Positions 16,831-24,895 of a DNA stretch of 64,000 nucleotides are shown here, in pieces. Position 1 is the stretch's first letter, and each line of letters starts with the position of its first letter. A program made the position numbers and the translations under genes. Source of the DNA: Desulfovibrio intestinalis (GTDB lineage Bacteria; Desulfobacterota; Desulfovibrionia; Desulfovibrionales; Desulfovibrionaceae); contig NZ_JACHGO010000008.1 in the NCBI RefSeq assembly GCF_014202345.1, positions 1 to 64,000 of the forward strand, read 5' to 3'. The notes under the pieces were generated by a model. That model did not search any database. It was not told where the DNA came from and saw nothing but the letters and a program-made list of their open reading frames with translations.

Positions 16831-17324
16831 CGCGCGGCAAGACGGGGCCGGTTATGGGGCTTCGCCCCCTTCTCGGCCCCCCTTGCATCCCCCCCGAAGC
16901 ACCCCCTGTTCTACCCCGACCACCAAGTATCTTTTCCGGGGGCGGCTACGCACGAACCTCGCCGACGAGTCGGCTTCGGTTCTTTATGACGCCGCCCCCG
17001 GCAATGGCCTGCACTTCGCCTGAGAAATTGCTCAATCCCAATCAAATTACCTATGCAGTTGCACACACTGCCGATGAAAACATGGATACTACAATGGGAG
17101 TAGGTTTACTCAGGAGTCGCCAGGTTAACCTTGGCCCCAGCCGCCCCACACAGCCAACACCCAACGCGAAAGCGCCAGATGGCATTGCGCGGCGCGCAGG
17201 GAGATCACCCGACCAAGGGGAGGGAAGCTCCCGAAGCAGAAGCCGCGCAGCCCTCGTAAAATGGTGCAAGATGGAAAACCCTTGAAGGCTAACCTGTGGG
17301 AATGGAGAGCTACGAAAACCCAGC

Positions 17325-17450
17325 GGGGTTGTCCGGGGGGAGTGCAGAGGGGGCCTCGGAGGGGCGGCAGCCCCTAACAGGCCCCCTTCTGCCGCACGCC
17401 GCGCAGGCGGCCCAAGCAAAGGAAATTGAAAAGCTCTCATGCCCGCTGGG
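17325..17450 (-). repeat. Inverted related copy of the GC-rich repeat
   Basis: The reverse complement of this segment resembles 16780-16908. It has the CCC-GCGGG block, a TTTTC-rich stretch, GCCGCCTGCGCGGCG-GCGGCA, then GGGGCC and a GGGGC/GCCCC hairpin, ending in a C6-GG stretch. The pair therefore forms a large interrupted inverted repeat across 16.8-17.45 kb. Confidence 0.65.
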
Positions 17451-17586
17451 CACACTGGGCATTATACTGCACAAGTAACGTCCTGGTAAAAAGCCCCATA
17501 CACGCAGGACACAACCACCCTTCGCCAAAGCAACTCCACCTCTTTTTCCACTGCGCACCGCAACCATTCTCGCACAGCAAGCACAG

Positions 17587-17622
17587 AAAAGAGGCCCACA
17601 CTCTTTCAATGCGGGCCTCTTG
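17587..17622 (-). terminator. Terminator after the Sel1-repeat gene
   Basis: On the minus strand, AAGAGGCCC (17613-17621) pairs with GGGCCTCTT (17589-17597) around a 15-nt loop and is followed by TTTCTG. It closes the minus-strand neuB/LIC12162/Sel1 operon. Confidence 0.8.
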
Positions 17623-17649
17623 ATATTCAAAGAAAGAATGTAAAAACAG

Positions 17650-18696
17650 CTATTGCTGTTTTTTATCTTTTTTCTGCTGTTGCTTGCTCGGGGCAGGCGC
17701 CTTGCGAACGGGCTGAGGCTTGTTGTTCTGGGCACGCACAACAGCCTTGGCGTCAGGATCGCCATTTTTGGCAGCCAGGTTGTACCAGCGGTTGGCTTCA
17801 CTCAGGTTGCGCGGCACGCCTGTGCCCTGATCATACATAAGCCCCAGACTGTACTGGGCGGCAGGCTCATTCTGCTCGGCAGCCTTGCGGTACCAGTCCA
17901 CAGCCTGATTGTAATCCTGAGGCACGCCACGGCCCTGCTCATACATAAAACCAAGGTTATACTGGGCCTCGGCATACCCCTGCTCGGCGGCACGGGTGTA
18001 CCATTGCAGAGCCTTGGCCGGGTCCTGCGCGTAACCGCGCCCCTCGGCATACATGAAGGCCAGATTGTTCTGCGCCTTGGCATGGTCCTGCTCGGCAGCC
18101 TTTTCAAACCAATGAGCGGCTTTGGTGTCGCTCTGGTTTTCCCCGCTGCTGTTCAGATACGTCCAGCCAAGGGAGTATTGGGCCGAAGCCAGCCCCTGAT
18201 TGGCGGCACGGCTGTACCAGTCAATGGCGGCGTTTTCATCCTTGTTAACCCCGCGACCATAGGCATAGAGATAGCCAAGGTTATACTGGGCCATAGCAAG
18301 ACCCTGCTCCGCCGCTTTGCGGAACCAGCGGGCAGCTTCGCGATAGTTACGGGGCACGCCGTCGCCGGAAACCAGCGCCGTGGCCCATGAATTCATGGCG
18401 CTTACGTCGCCCTTCTCCGCTGCCAGCCGGAAAAATTCGGCCGCGCGGGTGCGGTTTTTCTTCACACCCTTACCGTCCAGAATAAGACGGCCCATTACAT
18501 AAAGCGCCTCGGCATTGCCGCTGTCCACGAGGGGTTTGAGCAGGCGAACGGCCTCATCATAATCATTTTTGTTCAAGGCGGTCTGCACTTGACGCAGACT
18601 GTCTCCATCATCAGCACAGGCCGTGCCCTGAGGCAACAACAAGGGCGAAAGGCACAGGGCCACCAATAAAACTATGGCAGATACACGAATTTGCAT
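17650..18696 (-). CDS. Secreted Sel1-repeat (TPR-like) protein
   Basis: 348 residues with a signal peptide (hydrophobic VSAIVLLVALCLSPLLL, cleavage near ACA-DD). It carries about seven Sel1-like repeats of 36 residues, of the form AQYNLGYLYAYGRGVNKDE-A-WYSRAANQG, from about residue 55 to 320. A Lys/Gln/Pro-rich tail (SKQQQKKDKKQQ) ends it. Such repeats form protein-binding superhelices, here in the periplasm. The gene starts 3 bp after the LIC12162-type gene stops, so it is probably co-transcribed and may serve the same surface pathway. The exact partner is unknown. Confidence 0.85.
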   Translation of the reverse strand: MQIRVSAIVLLVALCLSPLLLPQGTACADDGDSLRQVQTALNKNDYDEAVRLLKPLVDSGNAEALYVMGRLILDGKGVKKNRTRAAEFFRLAAEKGDVSAMNSWATALVSGDGVPRNYREAARWFRKAAEQGLAMAQYNLGYLYAYGRGVNKDENAAIDWYSRAANQGLASAQYSLGWTYLNSSGENQSDTKAAHWFEKAAEQDHAKAQNNLAFMYAEGRGYAQDPAKALQWYTRAAEQGYAEAQYNLGFMYEQGRGVPQDYNQAVDWYRKAAEQNEPAAQYSLGLMYDQGTGVPRNLSEANRWYNLAAKNGDPDAKAVVRAQNNKPQPVRKAPAPSKQQQKKDKKQQ

Positions 18697-18699
18697 GTG

Positions 18700-20433
18700 T
18701 TACAGACTCTTCAGCGTTTGAATCCAATAATGATTTTCATTGCCCTTGACCGTTAAGGCCTGTAGGGCGCAAAAGGCGCGCCTGGCGTCCTGCACCGCAG
18801 TGCGGCTCCACCATGCACGCGGGTCTTCCCATACTTCCAGCGCTTTGGCGGCGGCTTCTTCAGGCGTGGCAAACAGTATGCCCGCCCTGGTCAGCACGTC
18901 CAGCAGGGCGTCACTTTGCGGGGTAACGGGCCACACATCTCGCCGCCAGAACAAAATGGTAGGCACATTGGCCACCAAAGCTTCAAGGGTGGTGGTACAG
19001 TTGTGATCCACTACCAACAGGCGGCAGGACAGGATCTGCGGCTGCAAGGGGCCGGTAGACAACCTCACCTGCGGCATGCGCTCCAGCAGCCAGTCTGCGT
19101 CGCGCAAGGAACCCGGCAGCGAAAAGTAGGGACGGTACTGCGAACAACTCTGCAAAGTACGCCCCATAGCCTCAAAGAAGCGCAGCTTGTCGCGCCGGTA
19201 ATCCACCAGTTGCAAGGGCGTGGGATGGGCATCCAGCCTGTAGCCGTAGGCAGGCATTTCCGTCCCGACCAGCAGCAGGTTGTACCCGTCCTGCCCGTGC
19301 CAGCGCTTCTTTATGCGGGCCAGTTGCGGGTAGGGCACGGGAATGAAGTTGCCCCGGCTGCAGCCGTGCTCACTCCAGCCCCAGGTGGCAAAGGCATGCT
19401 GTGAATACTCCACCATCGCCGTATCACAGGCGCAGCGCACCTGCCCGTAATTGCCGCCGTGCTGCACATACATGAGCCTGTGCCCGCGCCCACGCCAGAC
19501 AGCCAGTTTTTGCCGGTACTCGGCGTCTTCATAGGACAATACGCTGGCTACACGCACCCTGGGGGCCAACAGCCCTGTCCCCAGACTTTCCGGGTGGCGC
19601 AGCAGGCGCAGGGACCGGGGCATGCCCGCCAGAAACACGGACATGACGTCCAGGCAGCCCGGCAGCCCCACGTCTATACCTGTGGCAGCCTTGCCATAGG
19701 AGGACAGGGATTGCGAATAATCATGCCCCTGACTTTTGTGCAGCAAGGACAACGAAAACCGCAGGCTTTGCTTCCAGCTTACGCCCTTGAGCTTGGGAAA
19801 AGGCAGGCACAGCATGGCCTTGCGAGCCATGTTACGCAAACGGGCCTTGCCGCTGGGGTGCTGGTCAGATCCATATTCACGCCGCACTGGCGACAGGTAT
19901 TCCCACGTCCATTTTTCAGGCCAGCCCTCGTGAAAGAGCGCCTCAAAAAGGCGGGAGAAAAGCCAATGGTTGAATGAGTGCCCAAGAGCCCCGTGCAGCG
20001 TGAAGTCCGGCTCTGTCCAAAAGGCAAAATGGCAGTCGCGGGGCAAAAGGGGCACATGAATGGATTCATCACCCCACACCTCGGCCATTGCCTTGACGCG
20101 GCCCCAACGGTCAACGATCTGTGAGGCCATATTTATGGCCCAGGGCGCCAGCAGGGTTTCCCAGTAGGCAGCGGGCAGGTCTTCACTGTGAGAACACAGT
20201 TCAGCGGCCAAAGGAGCTATGCTGTCTGCACACAGGGCTTGCGCGCACTTGCAGGCATGCTCCACGGCGGACACTTCAGCTAGCGGTTCAGGCGGAAAAG
20301 CAAAGCGCTTGTCCCAGGAAGGAAAAAATTCTTCCTGCTCAACAAAGCACCACGGCCCGGCAGGCCGGTGCGTTTCCGGTTCCGCATCACGCGGCATGCG
20401 CCCAAGAACGAGTATGCTGCTTTCCTGGTTCAT
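18700..20433 (-). CDS. LIC12162-type putative glycan transferase
   Basis: 577 residues. It resembles the LIC12162 family of putative transferases found in surface-polysaccharide loci, often beside NeuB-like synthases. Recognisable features are the opening SILVLGRMPRD, a central YVQHGGNYGQ segment near residue 325 and a C-terminal half (LLVVDHNCTTTLEALVANVP) like nucleotide-sugar-binding glycosyltransferases. It is predicted to be cytoplasmic with no signal peptide. The start lies 2 bp after the neuB stop. I infer transfer of a nonulosonic-acid-like sugar; the substrate is not shown by the sequence. Confidence 0.7.
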   Translation of the reverse strand: MNQESSILVLGRMPRDAEPETHRPAGPWCFVEQEEFFPSWDKRFAFPPEPLAEVSAVEHACKCAQALCADSIAPLAAELCSHSEDLPAAYWETLLAPWAINMASQIVDRWGRVKAMAEVWGDESIHVPLLPRDCHFAFWTEPDFTLHGALGHSFNHWLFSRLFEALFHEGWPEKWTWEYLSPVRREYGSDQHPSGKARLRNMARKAMLCLPFPKLKGVSWKQSLRFSLSLLHKSQGHDYSQSLSSYGKAATGIDVGLPGCLDVMSVFLAGMPRSLRLLRHPESLGTGLLAPRVRVASVLSYEDAEYRQKLAVWRGRGHRLMYVQHGGNYGQVRCACDTAMVEYSQHAFATWGWSEHGCSRGNFIPVPYPQLARIKKRWHGQDGYNLLLVGTEMPAYGYRLDAHPTPLQLVDYRRDKLRFFEAMGRTLQSCSQYRPYFSLPGSLRDADWLLERMPQVRLSTGPLQPQILSCRLLVVDHNCTTTLEALVANVPTILFWRRDVWPVTPQSDALLDVLTRAGILFATPEEAAAKALEVWEDPRAWWSRTAVQDARRAFCALQALTVKGNENHYWIQTLKSL

Positions 20434-20435
20434 AA

Positions 20436-21506
20436 TTAGGCCTTGTCGCCGCAGTCCAGATCAGACCAGTGCAGCACCATATCTTCATCCAGATCATGCC
20501 GCGCGCGCATACCAATAACTTCATCATAATTGCGCGGCGAAATGCCGTGGGCCGGGCGCTTCCAGGTCAGGTCAGCAGCGCTGATCTCTGTTCCGGCAGG
20601 CACGGCACGGGCCGTAACCAGCGAACGGCGGGCGTGGCGGCGGGCGGGCTCTTCTTCCGGCAAGGCACGCAGGTTCATGTCGCCCACGCTGGCAAGAGTA
20701 CCGGCAAGGCGCTCAAAGAAGTGCCGCAAATCGTTCTTGTCCATAGCATGATAGTGGTCGTTGCCGGGCAAGGACTTGTCGTGGGAAAAATGCTTTTCCA
20801 GCACACGCGCCCCAAGCAGGGTGGCGGTTTCAAGGATGTGCATGTCCTTGGGCAAGGTATGGTCGGAATAACCGATGGCGTGCTGCGGGAAGTGGCGTTT
20901 GAGGGCCGGAATCATGCCAAGGGCCGCATGCTCGTCTGCCGTGGGGTAGTTGAGCACGCAGTGCAGCAGGGCAAGTTTGTTGCCTTTTTCTTCGATCCAT
21001 TCCACCGCCTCGGCAATTTCATGCAAGTGGGCCGCGCCTGTGGAAAGCAGGATGGGCTTGCCGAAATCGCACAAAATGCGAATGAAGGGCTTGTTGGTGA
21101 TGTCCGACGAGGAAATTTTGAACACGTCCATAAGATCGTTGAGAAAATGTGCGGATTCAACGTCAAAGGGCGTGGACATAAAGGCTATGCCCGTTGCGTC
21201 GCAGTGTTTTTTAAGAGCTTCAAATTCGTTTTTCCAGAAGGAATCGTGCTTTTTGAACAGCTCGTACTGGCTTTTTGTCGGTTCCTTGCTGGTGTCCCAG
21301 TAGGCCGGAGAATCCTTGGACGCCAAGGTGCCCGCTTTGTATGTCTGAAACTTGATGGCCTGCGCGCCGCCTTCCGCAGCTTCGTCAATGAGCCTGCGGG
21401 CAATTTCCATGCTGCCTTCGTGGTTCACCCCGGCTTCGGCGATAACGTAGGGGACGGGAATGCGCGTTTCAGGGGTGGGTACTGCAAATATATCCGTGAG
21501 TTTCAT
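20436..21506 (-). CDS. neuB: NeuB-family nonulosonic acid synthase
   Basis: 356 residues. The TIM-barrel NeuB domain spans about 20-265 (YVIAEAGVNHEGSMEIARRL, AIKFQTYKAGTL, KISSSDITN, HCVLNYPT, IGYSDHT) and a SAF/antifreeze-like domain covers about 295-350. Family members condense phosphoenolpyruvate with a hexosamine derivative to make sialic, legionaminic or pseudaminic acid; motifs do not let me choose. The ATG at 21506 is preferred over 21512 because AAGGAA lies 6 bp upstream of it. No NeuA/NeuC partners are adjacent. It heads the operon with the LIC12162-type and Sel1 genes. Confidence 0.88.
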   Translation of the reverse strand: MKLTDIFAVPTPETRIPVPYVIAEAGVNHEGSMEIARRLIDEAAEGGAQAIKFQTYKAGTLASKDSPAYWDTSKEPTKSQYELFKKHDSFWKNEFEALKKHCDATGIAFMSTPFDVESAHFLNDLMDVFKISSSDITNKPFIRILCDFGKPILLSTGAAHLHEIAEAVEWIEEKGNKLALLHCVLNYPTADEHAALGMIPALKRHFPQHAIGYSDHTLPKDMHILETATLLGARVLEKHFSHDKSLPGNDHYHAMDKNDLRHFFERLAGTLASVGDMNLRALPEEEPARRHARRSLVTARAVPAGTEISAADLTWKRPAHGISPRNYDEVIGMRARHDLDEDMVLHWSDLDCGDKA

Positions 21507-21768
21507 GCTCATTTCCTTACTAGTGAAGTTTAAGTATTTATTGTACGCCCTTGCTGTGGAAAAGGAAAGTGCCACAGCGCACAAGCGAATAAAACATACT
21601 GTAATAATTATAAATTTTTATATACACATCTCTTCAAAATCCTCTGCCTGCGGCAACGGACAATGCCACCTTTGCCATTGCCGCACATATGCCTTACACT
21701 CTCCTGCTACGGCGGCTTGCGGCCGCCATTATCTTTACCGGACTCACCAGTCGGCTCTGGACTCAGTC
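21507..21768. other. AT-rich divergent promoter region
   Basis: The segment around 21580-21625 is strongly AT-rich and lies between neuB (minus) and the EamA transporter (plus). It presumably contains both promoters. I see no clear operator. Confidence 0.4.
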
Positions 21769-22674
21769 ATGCAAAAAACCGTAACGGGCTATTCCTGCGC
21801 ACTTCTTGCCGTCATCATCTGGTCCGGCAACTTTGTGGTGGCCAGAGCCGTCGCCGGGCTTATCCCCCCCTGGCAGTGCAATTTTTGGCGCTGGTTTATC
21901 GCCCTCATCATTCTGCTGCCTTTTGCCCCCAAACACTGGGGTACGGACTGGCCCGCCATCAAGAAGAACTGGCGCGGCCTTTCACTGCTGGCCATTCTTG
22001 GCGTTACCCTGCTCAACACGCTTATCTACAAGGCCGGGCAGACCACAGAAAGCATCAATATGGCCTTGCTGGTGCCCACGGCTCCTGTAGTCATTCTCAT
22101 TCTTTCCCGTGTGCTTTACAGCGAGCCCATCTCGCCGCGCCGTATGGCGGGCGTGCTTGTGGTGCTGGCCGGAGTAGCCGTTCTTGTCAGCCGAGGCGAC
22201 TGGGACAGGCTGGCGCACCTGCGTTTTAACGAGGGCGACCTTTGGGCCTTGGGCGGAGTTTTGTGCTTCGGCCTGTATTCCCTGTTTATCCGGCAGCGCA
22301 GCCCTGAAATTTCGCCCATAGGCTTCAGTCTGGCTACCTTTGCTCTGGGCCTGCTCTATTCGCTGCCCTTCACGGCTATTGAAGCCGTCATGCTGCCCCG
22401 GCCCCATTTGTCCACACCGCTGGTTGTAAGCGTGCTTTATGCAGGCATAGGCTGTTCGGCCCTGTCCTTCTGGCTGTGGACTGTAGCTATTGACCGCATC
22501 GGGCCTGTCCGCGCTGGCATGGTCTATTACAGTCTGCCCGTGTTCGCAGGCATAGCCGCCATGCTCGTACTTGGTGAAAGTGTGGCTCCTGCACAGTTGC
22601 TGGGCGGCGCGCTGGTCATCAGCGGCATCATAGTGGCTACAGTGGTGATGCCCCATCGGCACAAGACGCATTGA
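21769..22674 (+). CDS. EamA/DMT-family inner-membrane transporter
   Basis: 301 residues with about ten transmembrane helices in two EamA halves (residues 5-135 and 150-290). The N-terminus CALLAVIIWSGNFVVARAV is typical of the family. DMT exporters move amino acids, nucleotide sugars or other metabolites, and the substrate cannot be read from sequence. The start at 21769 begins just before the first helix, though no strong ribosome-binding site is seen. rdgB follows after 34 bp. Confidence 0.85.
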   Translation: MQKTVTGYSCALLAVIIWSGNFVVARAVAGLIPPWQCNFWRWFIALIILLPFAPKHWGTDWPAIKKNWRGLSLLAILGVTLLNTLIYKAGQTTESINMALLVPTAPVVILILSRVLYSEPISPRRMAGVLVVLAGVAVLVSRGDWDRLAHLRFNEGDLWALGGVLCFGLYSLFIRQRSPEISPIGFSLATFALGLLYSLPFTAIEAVMLPRPHLSTPLVVSVLYAGIGCSALSFWLWTVAIDRIGPVRAGMVYYSLPVFAGIAAMLVLGESVAPAQLLGGALVISGIIVATVVMPHRHKTH

Positions 22675-22708
22675 ATTCAGGCGGCCCACCGCCAAGGAGC
22701 ATACAGAT

Positions 22709-23338
22709 ATGAGTATAAAGCCCATACGGATCGTACTGGCCACGCATAACGCGGGCAAGGTGCGCGAACTGGCTGATCCCCTTGCCGCTTTTGGCGTGGA
22801 AGTTCTGGGTCTGGAGTCTTTTCCCGACATTGGTGAAATTGAAGAAACAGGTGTTACCTTTGAAGAAAATGCCTGCATCAAGGCCCGTGAAGTAACCCGC
22901 CTGACAGGCCTCATAAGCATTGCTGACGACTCTGGCCTCGAAGTGGACGCCCTGGACGGCAGACCCGGCGTGTATTCGGCCCGCTACTCGGACGATTGGG
23001 AAGGCCTGCCCGGCGAAAGCCGCGACGCCCGCAACATACGCAAACTTATGCATGAGATTGCCGACGTGCCCGAGGGCAAGCGCGGTTGCCGCTTTGTGAG
23101 CAGTATGGCCTGCGTGCGCCCTGACGGCGCAGAAATGGTCGTGCGCGGCACCTGGGAAGGCAACCTGCTTACAGCCCCACGCGGTCAGAACGGTTTTGGC
23201 TATGACCCCGTATTTTTTGACGCGCATATCGGCAAAAGCGCTGCGGAGCTGACCAGAGACGAAAAGAACGCCCGCAGCCACCGGGGCAACGCCCTGCGCG
23301 CCCTGCTGGAAAAATGGCAGAACTTCATGAGCGCATAG
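22709..23338 (+). CDS. rdgB: XTP/dITP diphosphatase (HAM1/RdgB)
   Basis: 209 residues. IVLATHNAGKVREL near the start is the nucleotide-binding signature, and SIADDSGLEVDALDGRPGVY carries the catalytic Asp residues. It hydrolyses non-canonical purine triphosphates such as ITP, dITP and XTP to monophosphates and so keeps them out of DNA and RNA. Length and motifs are normal. Confidence 0.95.
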   Translation: MSIKPIRIVLATHNAGKVRELADPLAAFGVEVLGLESFPDIGEIEETGVTFEENACIKAREVTRLTGLISIADDSGLEVDALDGRPGVYSARYSDDWEGLPGESRDARNIRKLMHEIADVPEGKRGCRFVSSMACVRPDGAEMVVRGTWEGNLLTAPRGQNGFGYDPVFFDAHIGKSAAELTRDEKNARSHRGNALRALLEKWQNFMSA

Positions 23339-23376
23339 GCCGCATCAGCCCTTCGCCCTTTTGCAAGCGTGACATC

Positions 23377-24408
23377 ATGAACACAGACACAACGCCTTCT
23401 CAGACAGAGCAAGCACAGCAAGCCGCGCGCCAGGACGGCACGCCCCTGTTGCGCCTGAGCAATCTTTCCGTCACCTTTCAGACGGACGACGGCCCCTTGC
23501 CCGCTGTGAGGGATGTGAGCTTCAATATGCCCCACGGGCATATCACCTGCCTTGTGGGCGAATCGGGTTGCGGTAAAAGTCTCACTGCCAAGGCAATATT
23601 GCGCCTCACGCCGGACAACGCCCGGCTGGACGGCAATGTCATACTGGACGGGCAGGACATTCTGCGCCTGCCACAGCGTGATATGAGAAACATCCGGGGC
23701 CGCCGCGTGGGCATGATCTTTCAGGAGCCCATGACGTCTCTCAATCCGGTCCTCAAGATCGGCGAACAGGTGGCCGAACCCCTGCGTCTGCATCTGGCGA
23801 TGAACCGGACTGAAGCCCGCAATGAAGCCATATCCCTGCTGACCGAGGTGGGTATTCCTTCACCGGAGAGCCGCTACGACGACTACCCGCACCAGCTTTC
23901 GGGCGGCATGCGGCAGCGTGTAATGATAGCTATGGCTTTATCCTGCCGCCCCGAGCTGCTGCTGGCCGACGAGCCTACCACGGCACTGGACGCGACCATT
24001 CAGGGACAAATTTTGCGTCTTATACTCGCCCGAAGCCAGGAACGCGGCATGGCCGTGCTGCTTATCACGCATGACCTGGGCGTGGCAGCCCAGATGGCCC
24101 ATGCCGTGGGCGTCATGTACGCTGGAAGACTTGCGGAATATGCCCCGGCTCACGAACTCTTCGCCCATCCGCTGCATCCCTATGCGCAAGGCCTGCTTCA
24201 CGCGGCGCCCAGCGCCCGTTCCAGAGGGCTGGACCGCCTGCCGACCATTCCGGGCAGCGTGCCCTCACTGCGCTCCATGCCTGCGGGTTGCCCTTTTCAT
24301 CCCCGCTGCCCTCAGGCCATGCCTCTTTGCCATGAAAAAATGCCGCCGTTCTTTGATTTGGGCGGACAGCACAAAGTGGCCTGCTGGCTGCACGGCACGC
24401 CTGCCTGA
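23377..24408 (+). CDS. Oligopeptide/dipeptide-type ABC transporter ATPase (OppD-like)
   Basis: 343 residues. Walker A is GESGCGKS (near residue 66), the ABC signature is LSGGMRQRV, Walker B is LLLADEP, and the H-loop is ITHDLG. The C-terminal extension with [14 protein letters not shown] is the cysteine-bearing oligopeptide/dipeptide ATPase tail, which may hold an Fe-S cluster. It should energise import of peptides or nickel. No permease or binding protein is adjacent, so its partners must lie elsewhere. The ATG at 23377 fits the family; a longer reading would overlap rdgB. Confidence 0.88.
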   Translation: MNTDTTPSQTEQAQQAARQDGTPLLRLSNLSVTFQTDDGPLPAVRDVSFNMPHGHITCLVGESGCGKSLTAKAILRLTPDNARLDGNVILDGQDILRLPQRDMRNIRGRRVGMIFQEPMTSLNPVLKIGEQVAEPLRLHLAMNRTEARNEAISLLTEVGIPSPESRYDDYPHQLSGGMRQRVMIAMALSCRPELLLADEPTTALDATIQGQILRLILARSQERGMAVLLITHDLGVAAQMAHAVGVMYAGRLAEYAPAHELFAHPLHPYAQGLLHAAPSARSRGLDRLPTIPGSVPSLRSMPAGCPFHPRCPQAMPLCHEKMPPFFDLGGQHKVACWLHGTPA

Positions 24409-24489
24409 TTGTCAGAATAAACTGCAAGCGCCATGTCCATTTGCACTGAGGCGCAGCCCTTTTCATATCTGCCTTGCGAACAACATAAA

Positions 24490-24543
24490 AAAGGAGAGCG
24501 CGCCCACCTGCCGTAGTGGCTGGAATGGACGCCGCTCTCCTTT
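24490..24543 (+). terminator. Terminator after the OppD-like gene
   Basis: AAAGGAGAGCG (24490-24500) pairs with CGCTCTCCTTT (24533-24543). The 32-nt apical part has a smaller CCA/TGG stem, and A and T tracts lie on both sides, so it could work in either direction. Confidence 0.65.
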
Positions 24544-24732
24544 CCTTTGGGGATATGGAGCGGCTTTGCCGTATCAAACCAGGGTTGATTTGCGCAGAGA
24601 ATATATCTCTCAAAGCTTGAGCACGGCTGTTACAAGGCTTAAAGCCTGTGTCGCAATGCTGAAACTGTACTTGCTCCTCTGCTATGGGCGGCTGCTCACG
24701 CAACAATCTGAGCATTTCAAAATTAAAATGTT

Positions 24733-24895
24733 CTAAGGAAGCACTGATTAAAGAGCTCCTGGAAACGCGCAGTTATTTCTTTTGGCAAGGCGCGATCTTT
24801 TTTTGAAGCAGGAGTGGACTCTTCTGTCCTCGACTGTTTCAAAAAAAGCGAAGCAACGCCGCCAAACGGAATAAATCAGCGTTTCCCTAAATAGT
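24733..24895. repeat. Palindromic intergenic repeat B, overlapping the adh stop
   Basis: A core hairpin spans 24761-24886. GGAAACGC (24761-24768) faces GCGTTTCC (24879-24886), followed inward by TTATTTC/GGAATAA, TTTTGGC/GCCAAA and a T7GAA-CAG/CTG-TTC-A7 stem, to a loop at about 24820-24825. A further copy of the end sequence (AAGGAAGCACTGATTAA) lies outside the left arm, and the right arm reads GGGAAACGCTGATTTATTCC on the minus strand. It has the same plan as copies A and C but different ends. The adh stop codon (24887-24889) lies in the right end. Confidence 0.75.

Larger units (their letters stand above)
16565..17586. other. GC-rich gene-free stretch with repeats
   Basis: About 1 kb without a credible gene. 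It is composed of a 120-bp tandem repeat, a nested GC hairpin block after it and an inverted related copy, all listed separately. Open frames here are by-products of the GC-rich repeats and have no ribosome-binding sites. Confidence 0.6.

Noticed and set aside
16157..16888. 243-codon minus-strand frame across the end of cooF and the tandem repeats
   Set aside because: Much of it is antisense to cooF and the rest is the 120-bp repeat; no start signal. The repeat itself is reported instead.
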